Below, piece after piece: positions 1 through 12,800 of a stretch of DNA of 64,000 nucleotides. This DNA is from Calliopum simillimum. Its lineage: Eukaryota > Arthropoda > Insecta > Diptera > Lauxaniidae. The DNA lies in contig OX638369.1 of the NCBI GenBank assembly GCA_951812925.1, forward strand, positions 58,418,228-58,482,227, read 5' to 3'. Within the stretch, counting starts at the first letter, position 1. Each line of letters starts with the position of its first letter. Under the pieces are notes generated by a model. That model did no database searches, was not told the origin of the DNA, and worked only from the letters and a program-made list of their open reading frames with translations. A program made the translations under genes and the position numbers.

Positions 1-624
1 GGTTACTAGATTAGGGATCAGCGACCCTGAATTAGTCTAAGAAAGTTATCGAAATCAAATTCAGATACAAATATTATAATGTAAAATGTTTTTGAATTGA
101 AAACAAATTTCACAAATTAAAAAATATTTTCACTTGATTCAAAAGAGTTTTCACTTAAATCAAAAGCATTCGCTTTTGTTTACATAAATTTCAAATTTCA
201 AATGAGCTTTGTGATTCGTAATAACTTTATCATTGCGCTAATTGCACATCATTTTGTAATATTGTTCTGAATTTTGATACAAGGTTCAGTGTCAAATAAG
301 TGTTGCATAGTTCCAACTTGCTGTACATGCTTTTATCGCCTATGATAAATGCATGGTAGCGTAAGAAATTGATACTGATGAAATAATGCGCCTTTTTGGT
401 AAAAAAAGTATTTTTTTTGCATTTAAAAGTTTATGCTTTTGACTTAAAAGCATTTGCTACTCATTCAAAATCATTTTCTTTTGATTTGAAAGGTTTTTTT
501 TTCTTTTCGATTTAAGTAGTATAAAATAATTTTTCTATTGATTTAGTATTTAACTAGTTCTATAATATTCTATTAATATAATTAAATAAATAATTTTTTT
601 TTGTTTTCTTTTGCTCATTCACAG
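1..624 (+). other. intron sequence of the ABCG gene
   Basis: AT-rich sequence ending in the pyrimidine-rich tract and acceptor of the first visible exon. A TTTTGAATTGAAAA-like motif recurs around 90-500 as ATCAAAAGCATT/TTGAATCAAAAG variants. No coding potential or recognisable transposon was seen. Confidence 0.6.
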
Positions 625-863
625 TGGCCTGGATAGTTCCTCATGCAGTCAGTGCGTTTCGCTGCTAAAGAAATTGGCTTCTCAAGGCCACACAATTGTC
701 TGTACGATACATCAACCCAGTGCATTAATCTTTGAAATGTTTGATAAATTATATACAGTAGTTGAAGGCAATTGCATGTATCAGGGACCAGTACGTGAAT
801 TGATACCATTTTTGGCCGATCAAGAGTTGGTCTGTCCAAGTTATCACAATCCAGCTGATTACT
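625..863 (+). CDS. ABCG gene exon: D-loop and H-loop of the ATPase
   Basis: Acceptor AG at 623-624 follows a T-rich tract; the exon completes a codon begun upstream (Ser of SGLD). It encodes the end of the nucleotide-binding domain: SGLDSSSC (D-loop), [16 protein letters not shown] with the H-switch histidine at 710-712, and the [12 protein letters not shown] segment usual in ABCG proteins. Donor GTAAGT begins at 864 after one base of a leucine codon. Reading on past 863 gives only low-complexity intron. Confidence 0.93.
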
Positions 864-3800
864 GTAAGTTTAAAAAAAAAAACCTGCTGTCGCACCAATT
901 AAAAAAAATTAAAGAAAAACTAAAGTGGTGCAAAATATTTATATTTTTGTTGTTTTTCTTCTTTTAGTAATGGAGGTCGCCGTTGGTGAACATGAACGCG
1001 ATCTGAACAAACTCATTCATGCGGCCAATAAAAAGTATTACGAAGACGTGGACTTGAATCAGTTGAATCGTGTGACGCGACTTATCTCAAAGATACAAGG
1101 TAAGAGCTATTAACTACATGCAAGCCTACCTCTTTTTTTGTTTTATTAATTTTTGTACATTTTATTAACAATTATGTTTTTTTATTGTTTTCGATTGCAG
1201 AAAATATTGACAACAAAACCAGCAATCAGACCACCACCACCGCCACCAATAGTTTACGGCAATTTCCAAGCGCAACAGCACAATATTCATCATATGATTA
1301 TGCAAAATCTGCTGCTGTTGCGGATGTGTTGGCCCTGGAGGAAATCAAGGCTCTGACAGCAAGTAGCAAAGCCAGCAAGAAGGCTTCGAATGAGTTTGAC
1401 TTTAGACAGGCCTCATTTTGCATGCAATATCTGTTACTACTGAAGCGTATCTTGGTCTGTTCCAAGCGTAATTATGTAAGTACTTACATATGTATGTATA
1501 TGAAGTTATAAAGTTGTAAATTTTATGAGTTTTTGTCAGGGGAAAACGTAGTAAGTTACGTGAGTTTTAATTTTGGCTTTGACGCCGTCAGGTTTCTGAT
1601 TTAAACAAAGAAAAGTAGTTTTATTTTAAATTTTATTTATTACATGTTGAACCAAAAATTTGTGCCGAATAATACATACCTATTTCAACAAACATGACCT
1701 CAGGTAGCAATCTGATATCAAGCGCAAGCTTTAAAGCTATAAATACAAACATTACAATCATCAAACAAGAAGGGAAACCTTCTAGAGCCAACTAGAGCTG
1801 TGATCATTTTTGAAATACTAGATCATCTCTATTTATTGGCCCTATGCTCCTCCTAGGAGTTAAAGGAGAATACATACATACATACAGATCATCTCTATAT
1901 AAAATTTTCTCAAATCGAACCACTTCTGCCTTGGAGATTCGCAATAGGCTTTCCAAGTATGGGGTTTATGGGCTTATGGGGGTGAAAAATGAAGAATGTG
2001 ATCTTAAGAGATCTTCTAAGAGCAATTACGTAATCTTTAAATCAAATCTAATTCTTCAAAATAATTTGAAGCAAAAGTATAAATGTATGATCTCAAAAGT
2101 TTGTATAGTTGGTTAGATTAGGTTTAAGTAACGGACAAATAGCCACATCAAAACGATCCATAGTGATACTACATCATACCGGACGTTGAGTCACGCAGAT
2201 AGTATTGCAAAATCTTTGAGTGGTTAAGGCCAACCGCAGAAAGTTCTTCAAGATTATTGAAAAACATTTGTCTAAGAGCTTTAAGTCTTGGTCCACCATG
2301 CGCCGGGCAATGATACAGTAGATTTTCTAAGATTTTCTCTTTGTCGTCATCACACCAGCGACATCTGTTATGAGCCAAAATGCCTATTATGTGAACATAA
2401 TGATAAATAATCGATAAAACAGTTCTACATGTTTAACGAGACAAAGAAAGAAGGTAGTCAGTTTTGTCTTTACAGAAAGTTGGCCAAAAATTGTTATTTG
2501 ATATTTGTTAAATGTCTTAATAAAATAAAAATCAAGCTTGATGCGGTAAAAGTATTTTTTTTTGACCTCAAACTAACAAATTGGTAAGACTAATGTACCA
2601 CCAAATTAAAGGAAATTGAATGAGATTTTCAAAAAAAAAATTATAAAAAGCTATGTTAATAGGACTTTTTTTATACTAAAATGGCCGCCAAAGTCAAAAA
2701 AAGGGGAAAAAAAATTAAAATATCAACTTTTAAGGTCCAGAACTTTTTGAAATCTTTTTAAGCACTAGAGTCCAAATACAATATCTAAAAGCTCTTACAA
2801 TTATCTCAAATTTCGCCATGAAAATGTTTTCTCTAAGGCGTTAGGGTGATTGAAGAACATTTTTTTTTCTGAAACAAGTCAGAAAATCAGTTTTAACCCT
2901 ATTACTCCCTAGGGATACATTTTAGACCCCCGCTCCAGGTTCAATTTTTTGTTAGTTAGGGCCTCCTCTATCACCTCCCAGAAGCTTCGTGACCTTATCC
3001 AATACACCCTGTATATTGTTTTTTTTTAACAAAAATACGCGAAAGAACATATTTTCGAAATTTCACCCCCACGCTATGATGTTTCGACTTTTTAGTATTC
3101 AGCAACTATTAGTGAAATTTTATAGCAAATATTTCTATGGTATGTACTGATCTATTTTTCTCTTGTTTTAATTGTCTTTTTAAAAAAAGGATGAAAATTA
3201 TCCATATGTAAGGGTTGTACAGGGTTAAAGTTTTCTACAAAAATATTCCTCGTAATATCCAGCATAAGTTTTGAGAACACGTAATATTCCTCAGATGGAA
3301 GAATCGTAAAATATCGTATGTCGACTCAACACCTTAATAGAAAACTTCATAGACCGATTAAAAAAAATTCGACCTGATCCAGAAAATCGGGAAGACACGT
3401 ATATTATATTTTTCAGAATAAATTGGATTTTTTCAGTTGTTCAAAATCGTGTCCAACGGTGTAATAAAATGTAAATATTTATTTTATTTTAGCGACATCG
3501 AATATCCGGAAATCTCGAAAACTGTACCGTAGGCTTGGATTTTTTTGTACGCCAATTTTGTAGGTTGTTGAATTACCTTTTATTTAATATCAAATTTTTT
3601 TAATTTCATCCAGCGGTTTCCAACTTAAACCGGTATTTCCAATAGCTTTATCCAGATCTTTCGATAGCTATTTCTCTGAAACTAGGTCTGTTGAATGGGA
3701 CAGCTGTCGTTTAATTAAACTTGTTTCAATATTAATTGGTACGAGTAGATTATTTGGGGGCATTTCAACTGGTTTTTGAGGATAGTAGTATTTGATTTCA

Positions 3801-6800
3801 TATTTTATTTGACTTTTGAGTCCGTTGCTGATATTTCAGAACACTATTTGAAATGACCTCATTTTCAAAGATGTGTTTTGTGCCTGTTTTGATTTTTAAA
3901 GGATGCCGTTGTCTTTTGATTATTTCGTCTCATTTTTGAAGCTCATTTGCTTATATTTTATGAATTGTTTATTGCCAAATTCAAGTTTAAATTTAAAAAA
4001 AAAATATACCTAGATAATAAATTCAGTCGCATTTACAAAAAGTCACGTATTCAAACTGACAATTATTATTTAAAGAATATTTTATGAGAAACGATTAAAA
4101 TGTAATCTAAAACCATTTTATTGCACAGAAATTTTAAGCTCTTAACACAATGTTATCTTCAAATCTAAGTCATTACGATATTTTTTTTATTTAAAATATT
4201 TCTTATTTACTTAAAAGTCATTTTAGTTCGATGGTTATAATGGTAATGTGTTTTACAGCGCTCGTTTTAATGCCCAACATGTGTTCTTTTTTTCAAGTAC
4301 TCGTATCTATGTACCATTAACGTTTACTCTTTGCATTCAGTTTAATGAATATTGCAAAAATTGTGTTGTTTTTCTTGACGTTGACACCAATTTTCGAGCA
4401 CTAAGTTATGAGCTGCTGTGGTTGTTTGGTTACTTTTTGCTAGAAGCCACAAATTTCAATGTTTAGCACTTTTATGTTGGCAGTTTCAAAGTGATTTCAT
4501 ATAAAAGTTTTTATAGTTTTGGGTTTATTACAGGTATAAAGTAGATTTATTACAAAAAAGTTTTTGAGGCAAACATTATGTTGGCCAAAATACTTAGTTT
4601 CATTTAATGTATAATTTCTCAGCCAAATACTTAAGTACCATGGCCATGATGTGCAACAATGCTTGAATAGTTGTCTGCAATTTTACAACTACATACTTAT
4701 ATACAAGGTCATCTAACATGATGTTTAAGATTTTTCTTATGAAATAAAATATATATTTAATTTTTAAAATTTCTTGGATATTTTGGTACTAATCTAAAAA
4801 CTTCGTTATCTGAATTCATGATACATACACTAGAGACAGGGGCGTGGAAAAAAAAACCGGTCCCATACAGGGCTCCTCTACTTATAGATTTTTTATTTTT
4901 TTTTATTCGATAACACGGTGGAACAAAATTTGGTCGCCAAAAGTTTACTCGGATCTAATGCTGAAGGGTGAAAATATAGGCCTAGCTCTAGTTTTCGAAA
5001 AAAAAGCCGTTTGAATTTTGCATCTTGAATTATGTGGTTTTTTCGATGTATCCCGTAAGTAAAATGAGTTTTATTGCATTTAGTGGTGGGGTTTTGTTCG
5101 TCTCGTCCATATCTTCACTTTCACTACCAAATCAGTCCTTTTGAAGGCATTTTTGGCAAGTTAGAGCACAAAATTCCCAAAAATGTGATATTTTCGCCTT
5201 TTATGACATTCGGCACAATAGAAATCATCCGAGTGTTGGATTTACCTTTAGGTTTTCCCTTTGAACCTATAGCCGAGGTCCATACGAACACTTTGATATA
5301 ATACAGGGTGGCTGATTCGAACTGTTACCAACTTCAGATAGACTTATCTGACAGATGGAACATGACAGCTGTCTAAAAATTGGCATGATGTTAGTTCATT
5401 CTATTGTCAACAAGTAACCAAAAGCATTTGCGCGTCAATTTATTGAAAATAAAAAATTTTCGAAATGGAATTCAAACGTAATAGTGTGATTGCTCTTTAT
5501 TTGGCTGGAAAATCGCAACCAGCAATTGTTCGTGAGCTGAAACATTTAAAAGTGAATAAAATGTTTGTGTATCGGACCATAACACGTTACAATGGAACCG
5601 GCAGCGTTGCCAAACGACATGGTGGTGGTCGGAAAATAACTGCAACATCACCAGCAATGGTTCGAAAGGTGAAGGCCAGAATTGAGCGAAATCCGAGACG
5701 CAGTGGCAGACAAATGGCTGCCGAGCTGAAAATATCGCGTGAACGAATGCAACACATATTGTCAAACAAGCTCGGACTAAAGGCTCTCAAGCGCATGATC
5801 TCACTCCTGCTCAAAAAAAAGTTAGGCTCGATAGAGCCAAGGAGTTGTTGCGCTTGCACGCCGCCGGAAATCTGTCACAAATTGTCTTCTCTGATGAGAA
5901 AAATTACTGTATCCAGCAATATGTAAACAAACAAAATGATCGGGTTTACTTGACAGAGAGGTCCTACGAAAATTTGAATGTTCGTTTGGCCACCAGGACG
6001 CAGGCACCACCGCATGTGATGGTTTGGGCTGCAGTGACTGCTGATGGGCGCTCACCACTCGTTTTTTTGGCCGCTGGCGTCAAAGTACACGCCCAGGTGT
6101 ATCGTGAATCAGTGTTGGAGGGTGCTTTACTACCGTGGGCACGCAAACATTTCGGTCGCAAGCCATGGACATTCCAACAAGACTCGGCACCGTCACACAA
6201 AGCTCGTGTGAATCAAGAATGGTTAGAAAAAAACGTTCCTAGCTTCATTTCTGCTCAACAATGGCTCTCAAATTCGCCTGATGCGAATCCGCTGGATTTC
6301 TCAATCTGGGGTATGTTGGACAGGAAGGTCTTGACTAAAAAATACCAGAGCGTTGATGCGCTAAAAGTGGCCCTTCAACGAGAATGGCGCAAACTTCCAC
6401 AAAATCAAATTCGTGCAGCATGCGACTCGTTCTTCGACCGTCTACGGGCCATAGTTAAGGCCAAAGGTGGCCATATCAAAAATTTCAAGTAGATTCTTAA
6501 AATTTGAACATTTCCCAACAATTATAGCGTTTGGTCAATAAAATCTGTGCATGGAAACTAAAAATATAGTCTTTTGAATTGGTAACACTTCGAATCAGCC
6601 ACCCTGTATATGTGGCATATAGGCAAAAATATCTCAAGTGAGCCACCTAAGAAATTTAACATAAAAAAGGCTTTAACAAATGTTTTGTAACAACTGGTAA
6701 AGATTTTGTGAAAATGTTTTTTTTAAAGATATGAAGCATAGGTCGATTAATAAAAAGGTATTTTTCTTTTGGACCAAAATTTTTAATTTATTATTGAAAA

Positions 6801-9800
6801 TCATTATTTCAAATGGGTACATAAAAATAAAGCAACTTCTCCGCCTCTGAGAAAACTATAAAAAAATATGTAGGCACTCTCCACTTGTCAAGAAACTGTA
6901 TTCCAGAAAAAAAAAATTGGGGAAATCGATATTGGTTCAAAAGTTATTAACAATATAGTGATGTTGTGCAAGTCTTTTTTCAGCATTAGAGAAAAACAAG
7001 GCATCCTACGATAAAAGTGTAAATGGCATAAAATGCTTAGAATTATTTAAGAAATACGTGTTGTTTTTTTCAGAGTTTTCTGAGACATTTTATAATTTTT
7101 CAAAAGGCCCGAAAATAAAAATTTATATGTTCCCACGTATGCTCACACGTACGTATTCCTTGAATAATTCCAAGCATTTTATGCCATGTACATTTTTTCC
7201 TAGGATGCCTTGTTTTTCTCTAATGCTGAAAAAAGACTTGCACGACATCACTATATTGTTAATAACTTTGGAAGAAATATCGATATCAATATACTCTATA
7301 TATTTCGCATATAAGGCGCTAATTTCAAAAATTATTGAAAGCGAAACTAAATTATTCAAATTTGCCGGATATTGCAAAAAAAAAACAACAACAAATAGTC
7401 CGAGATGTTTGACCCAGTTATGATTTATAAACAAAAATAAATGACGTATTTTTGATGAGTAAATACATATGACGCACAAAATCCGCTCTATAAACTCGAA
7501 ATATAATAATAACTGATACAGTAAATAATTATTGATTTTTGTTTTTCTCAATTATATTTAGTACCTACCAAGTTCTATGATCTTGTTATTAGAGTTATTT
7601 GTTTAGGCTTTATTATATTCAAAAATTATCATCTCTTTCTTATTGATATTTGAATACCGGTTTATTTGTACAAATAGTAAATGATTTTTCACAGTTTCAA
7701 GAGTTATTGAACCGACATTTTGAGTTATGTTTGTTTGGTTTGATACTTTAAGTTCATTTCGATTGTGCTCTTTTGAACTAAGATGAACTTAAGTATGTAT
7801 TTCCTAAACGCATTTATCTTCTCTTAAAATGATTTTTCAAGTTCATTGCACTGAAAATTGAGATTTAATTATATATTTATGTATTCACTTAGTATACAGA
7901 TCTCCGTGTGGTTTCAATTACTTTTCGTTTAGGAAGCTTTTTCATGAAAATGGTGAGTCACACGACAAAAGTATTAGAAACTTTTTTGTGGGGAATTACA
8001 GGTTCTACAAATAACATTGACTTGCATCAACAAAAAAGTAACCGTTTAGGAAATATCATTAAAAAACTGCAAAAAGTCGAAAAATTTCATTTAATCGAAT
8101 ATTTCCGAAACAGTTACTTTTTCGTAAATACAACTGAATATTATTTGTAGCACCTGTATCTCTGCAAAAAAAAATCTTATTCTTTTTATCGTGTGACTCA
8201 CCATTTTCATCAAAAAGCCTCTTAAGTGAAAAGTAATTGAAACCACACGGATTACAGAACAGGCCTGATTATCTATTATTTGAATACAAAATAGTCGATT
8301 ATACTATGCAATTTGTTTTTACTTGCATGGTATCTATTACAAATAGTTCTATGTTTATGCTACTATATTTAGATTTTAAATCATAATATTTTTTTCTTTT
8401 TTTGTCTTATTTCAGTTTTTGATATTGGCGCGTTTAGCGTCCCACATTTTGATCGGTGTGCTATTCGGTTACTTGTATATGAATGTTGGTGGCAAAGCAA
8501 CTGCGGTATTGGGCAACTATGTCTACCTCTATGGCACAATTTTATTGTTGGTCTATACGGGGAAAATGGCGGTGGTTCTAACATGTAAGTTAAACTTATT
8601 TTGGAAATTCTCAGTTTACCGGCAGCGAAAGGTTAAAAAGTTTTCAAATGTAGTAAAGAACGTATCTTTTAGGTGTTTTGCGAATAAACATAGTAGTGAA
8701 CGTACCATGCTCTTATAGCCCCAATCATTATCTTTCTCAAATAGGTGAAAACATGTAAAACGGTTAAGAAATGTCCAAGCTATGGACAATCTTGTTGAAG
8801 CAGTATCGGTCAATTGCACCTTTTAAAATGTTGAAAAAATCATATTGAAACCGTTAGAGATACCATCTTCGTTTTGAATGAAAAGTCGTTTGAAAAGTAT
8901 TTTTGATTTCCTTCCATGAAAAATATTTTAGAAGACTTAAAGAGAAGGCTACGGAAGGTTTTTTGCAACCTTAGTACTTAAAAAGTACTAAAAATATAAC
9001 TTTTTGTCAAATACCATAAAACTTACTCAGTATAACATGATTTATTACTTTGTCAAAATAAATGGTGATCCAATACGAGGTCCCTTTTCCAACTGGGTTG
9101 TTTTGACAGCTGTTATGTGTCAAATGGTGTGTCCATATGAAGTTTGTGTTCAGTATTCAATACGACTCAAACATGAATAGACTTACTCCTGAACAACGTT
9201 TATAAATTGTAGAAACTTACTACCAAAATCATAGAGTTCTTCAAAATCATTTTGGTCGTTATGAGCGTCCAACTGAGCGCACCATCACCTGATTTCGAAG
9301 CAATTTTACACTATTGGACATTCATCATTCAACCAGAGTGCATAGAGCCCGTAATTTGGAGAATAATGCTGCAGTAGCAGAGAGTGTTCGTGAAAACCGT
9401 GAACAATCCATTCGTCGCCGATCTCAGGCTTTGGACATCTCTTATGGATCATTGTGGCGTATTTTGAGGCATGATCTTGATCTGAAGGTCTATAAAATAC
9501 AGCTCGTACAAGAATTGAAGCCGGCTGATATTGGTGTACGTCTTAATTTCGGCATATGGGTGTAACGTGAGCACTGAGATCATGCCCAACCGCAGCTCTT
9601 AGCGTTTTTTTGCATCTGCTCCCTCCAATCTCATTTACTAAAGCCATTGCCTCATGTAGTGCGATTAGGCTCAGAGAAGTCGGTTGTTGGATGCATAAGA
9701 CTTATGGTCACAGCTCCATCCTTGATACACTACCAGTTGAACTTTCTAACTCCCACACCGATTGTATCTGCCCCATACTATATTTCGAGAAAAACTTTGG

Positions 9801-12800
9801 TGTGTGGGAGAACAGTGAGCCTGGCCTAAGTTTTGCAACCACCATATACACTGATTGTTCGAAAATGGACTGTGGGCGTGTGTGCGGGTGTACTTTCAAA
9901 AGACCTCATTACGCCATTCTCAATGCCTGCAGGCTAGTGGAGGCCACTAATCTCAGCCTTAGGCAAGTGGCGATCTTCTCTGACAATCAGACCGCTATCA
10001 AGGCGCTGAACTCAGTAACAATAAAATCAAAACTGGTTGAGGAAAACAGAAAAACTTTGTCGAACTAGGGTGTCAATCTGAACTTACTCTCGTTTGGGTT
10101 CCAGGTCATAGGAACATTGAAGGTAACGAAAAGACTGATGAACTAGCTATACATAGATCTTCTCTAAGCGGGACACATTCTGAGTGTGTATACACTCCGA
10201 TAGGTCTGGTGAAGAAAAGGATTTTCTCGCATTTCCTCACCGAGATGAAAAGCTTTAGAAACATGCAGGATTTCCAGAGCAATTTGGCCTTCATTTAACA
10301 AATCGAAAACATCAGACCTGCTATCCCGAAATCGTAATGATATTGCAAGAATCGGTGCAGTTAGCACTGGGCACTGGACCATCGGCAAGCATGCCGAAAG
10401 CCTGGGTATCCCCTTTAATTCTTTCTGTCGGAGTTGCATGGATGGCAACGAGAAGGAATTTCTCGAGAACTTTCCCTGCAACTGCCCTGCTCTAGCTAGA
10501 GCCAGGCTTAAATCTGTAGGAGACCCCTTTTTCAATGATTTGAACTCGCTGATATTGAGATTGGCTCAACTACATCAATAGAACAAAATGGATATAAACA
10601 TCCTTTACGGTTTCCTTTAAAGGATATCTAATCCAAACCCTGACAGCCACTCCTACCAGCCAGTCCGATCACTTATGTGGTATTAAAACGGCACTAACAG
10701 TGCTACTTAGGCTTAGCATCGTTTTACTTAGCCAGCACTCTAATCTAATCTCTATGAGCCGATTTGGAGATTTTTACCACCCACCCAAAATTTCCTTCAA
10801 AAAAAAAAAAACACTTTCCTACGGGGCTAATATATTCATTAGGCTTAAATATCTCAGTTAGATGTAATGTTGCTTACTAGGCCAATAAGCTTTTATGTCA
10901 ATGTATCGATAAATGCAGTAGATGGCGATCGTTATTTTTTCCTTTCCAGTATTCGCTTTTTCGGGTTCAATAAACTTGTAGAACGAGTTTTTAGCACGTC
11001 AGTTAGATCTTTTTATTTTCGTGCAGTGATCTCGAGTGTAATTTGTGTGTAGAGTTAAGACTTAGAGCATCTGCGAAAGTGTGTCAACATCTTGTTATCT
11101 TTGTTGTTGTTGTTAATTTGTTGCATACCAGAGGTAAAATTTAACATTTAAAATTTAAATTTTTAAACTTTTTTATAATTTATACGAGTATTGTGAAATA
11201 ACTACTCGTAGTTGCTTAAATATTTATCCATTCTTGACACCTTTTAGTTTTTTTTTTTAATTGGCTATGTTTATTTGACTTTTTAAGCGAGCTGAAATTA
11301 AGTAAAACCCTCGTCTACAAGCAATGTCAACCAAGTTGTATTCTAACTTTGGCTGCGGCGCATGTGCAAAGTTCTTAGGTGGAGTCTCTTTGCAAATGTT
11401 TTTGTTAATGCTCAGTGGTTAATAAAGAAAACTATTTTAAAGCTTTACAACTTTAATGACAATTTACAATAATAGACACATGTTTGAATACAATAGCAAT
11501 GAATGTTATTGATATCTAAAAATACCAATTTTTAAGAAAAGGGGCAGCTCAGCTGAAAAGAAGATTAAAAATATATTTTATTTATAAAAAAATAAAAACC
11601 ATTACTCTATGGTTGAACGACATGAACTCGAGAAGATGAATTGGCAAATTTTTATTCATAACCCCTAGTCATGGTGAATTCAACACTTTTGATGTAGGGT
11701 AAATCAACCAAGGAGTGCCATTAACAAATTGTTTTTATCATCACCAATGATTTCTTTCAGCTTGTAATGTGCGATATTTTGAATTATAAACATTATGAAA
11801 ATAAAGTTCTTTCTTATTTCAGTTCCACTGGAAATCGATATGCTAACACGTGAGCACTTTAATCGCTGGTACAATTTGGGACCTTACTTTCTCTCATTGC
11901 TGTCGTTTGAGGTGCCATTCCAGGTGAGTTTATCAATACAATACTCTAGATTAAATAAAGTTGTACAGATAGTTTTTTTAAGTTCATTTCCTTTTGAAAC
12001 ATTTTGTTTGTTGAACTATAAATATATACATACATATCATCGGTTCAGATGTAAATCTCACTAAGTACTTAACAATTTAAAAGAAGTTTATGTTAACTTA
12101 CCCCTTAGGAAAGACATGTACTTAATTTAATTTTTTCAGACTGAAGATTCTACACTTTAACCTTAACGTTCAATATTTGCTGGGCTTATTAATAAGTATA
12201 GTATCTTTATTATACAAAATTACGTTCTTCGGACAATTATCACCTTCCCACGATTCGATCTTGGCAGTTTGAGAAAGTGCAAAACATTTTGTTTTTAATT
12301 AAGAAAACAAATAAATTAATTAAATTTAAGTACTTTGTATCCGCTTATGTTGGCTTAAGTTCAAATATGATTTTGGTAGTATTTGTTGGGTTCGAGAGCA
12401 ACATTACCGCCCTGCAATTGTCGGTACACGTAGTTTATCACAGAAAAAAAAAACACCTAAAATTCTTTAAAGGATTTCCACTCAAGTTAAACCTTTTTCA
12501 CACAAAATAGATCTTTTTTCAATTCTATGTAAACTTTAAACTTTCTCTGAAGAGAAAGAGGAGATTTTTAGCTCAGTAAGCTTTGGATTTTCGATAGTGA
12601 GTGTTTTTTTTAAAAAAAAAAAAGTTTGAAAATTTTGTAAAGAACGAAAGTGTGCATCATTTTCCGCGCAGGTTTTTTTTATATTACTAAACATACATAT
12701 TATTTTATATTTATATAATTAAACAATTAACAATAAAAGGGGCTATCCACCAGTTTCAACTTTTTTAAAAGAAATTGCTATTTTCATTTTGGTTTTTGCA

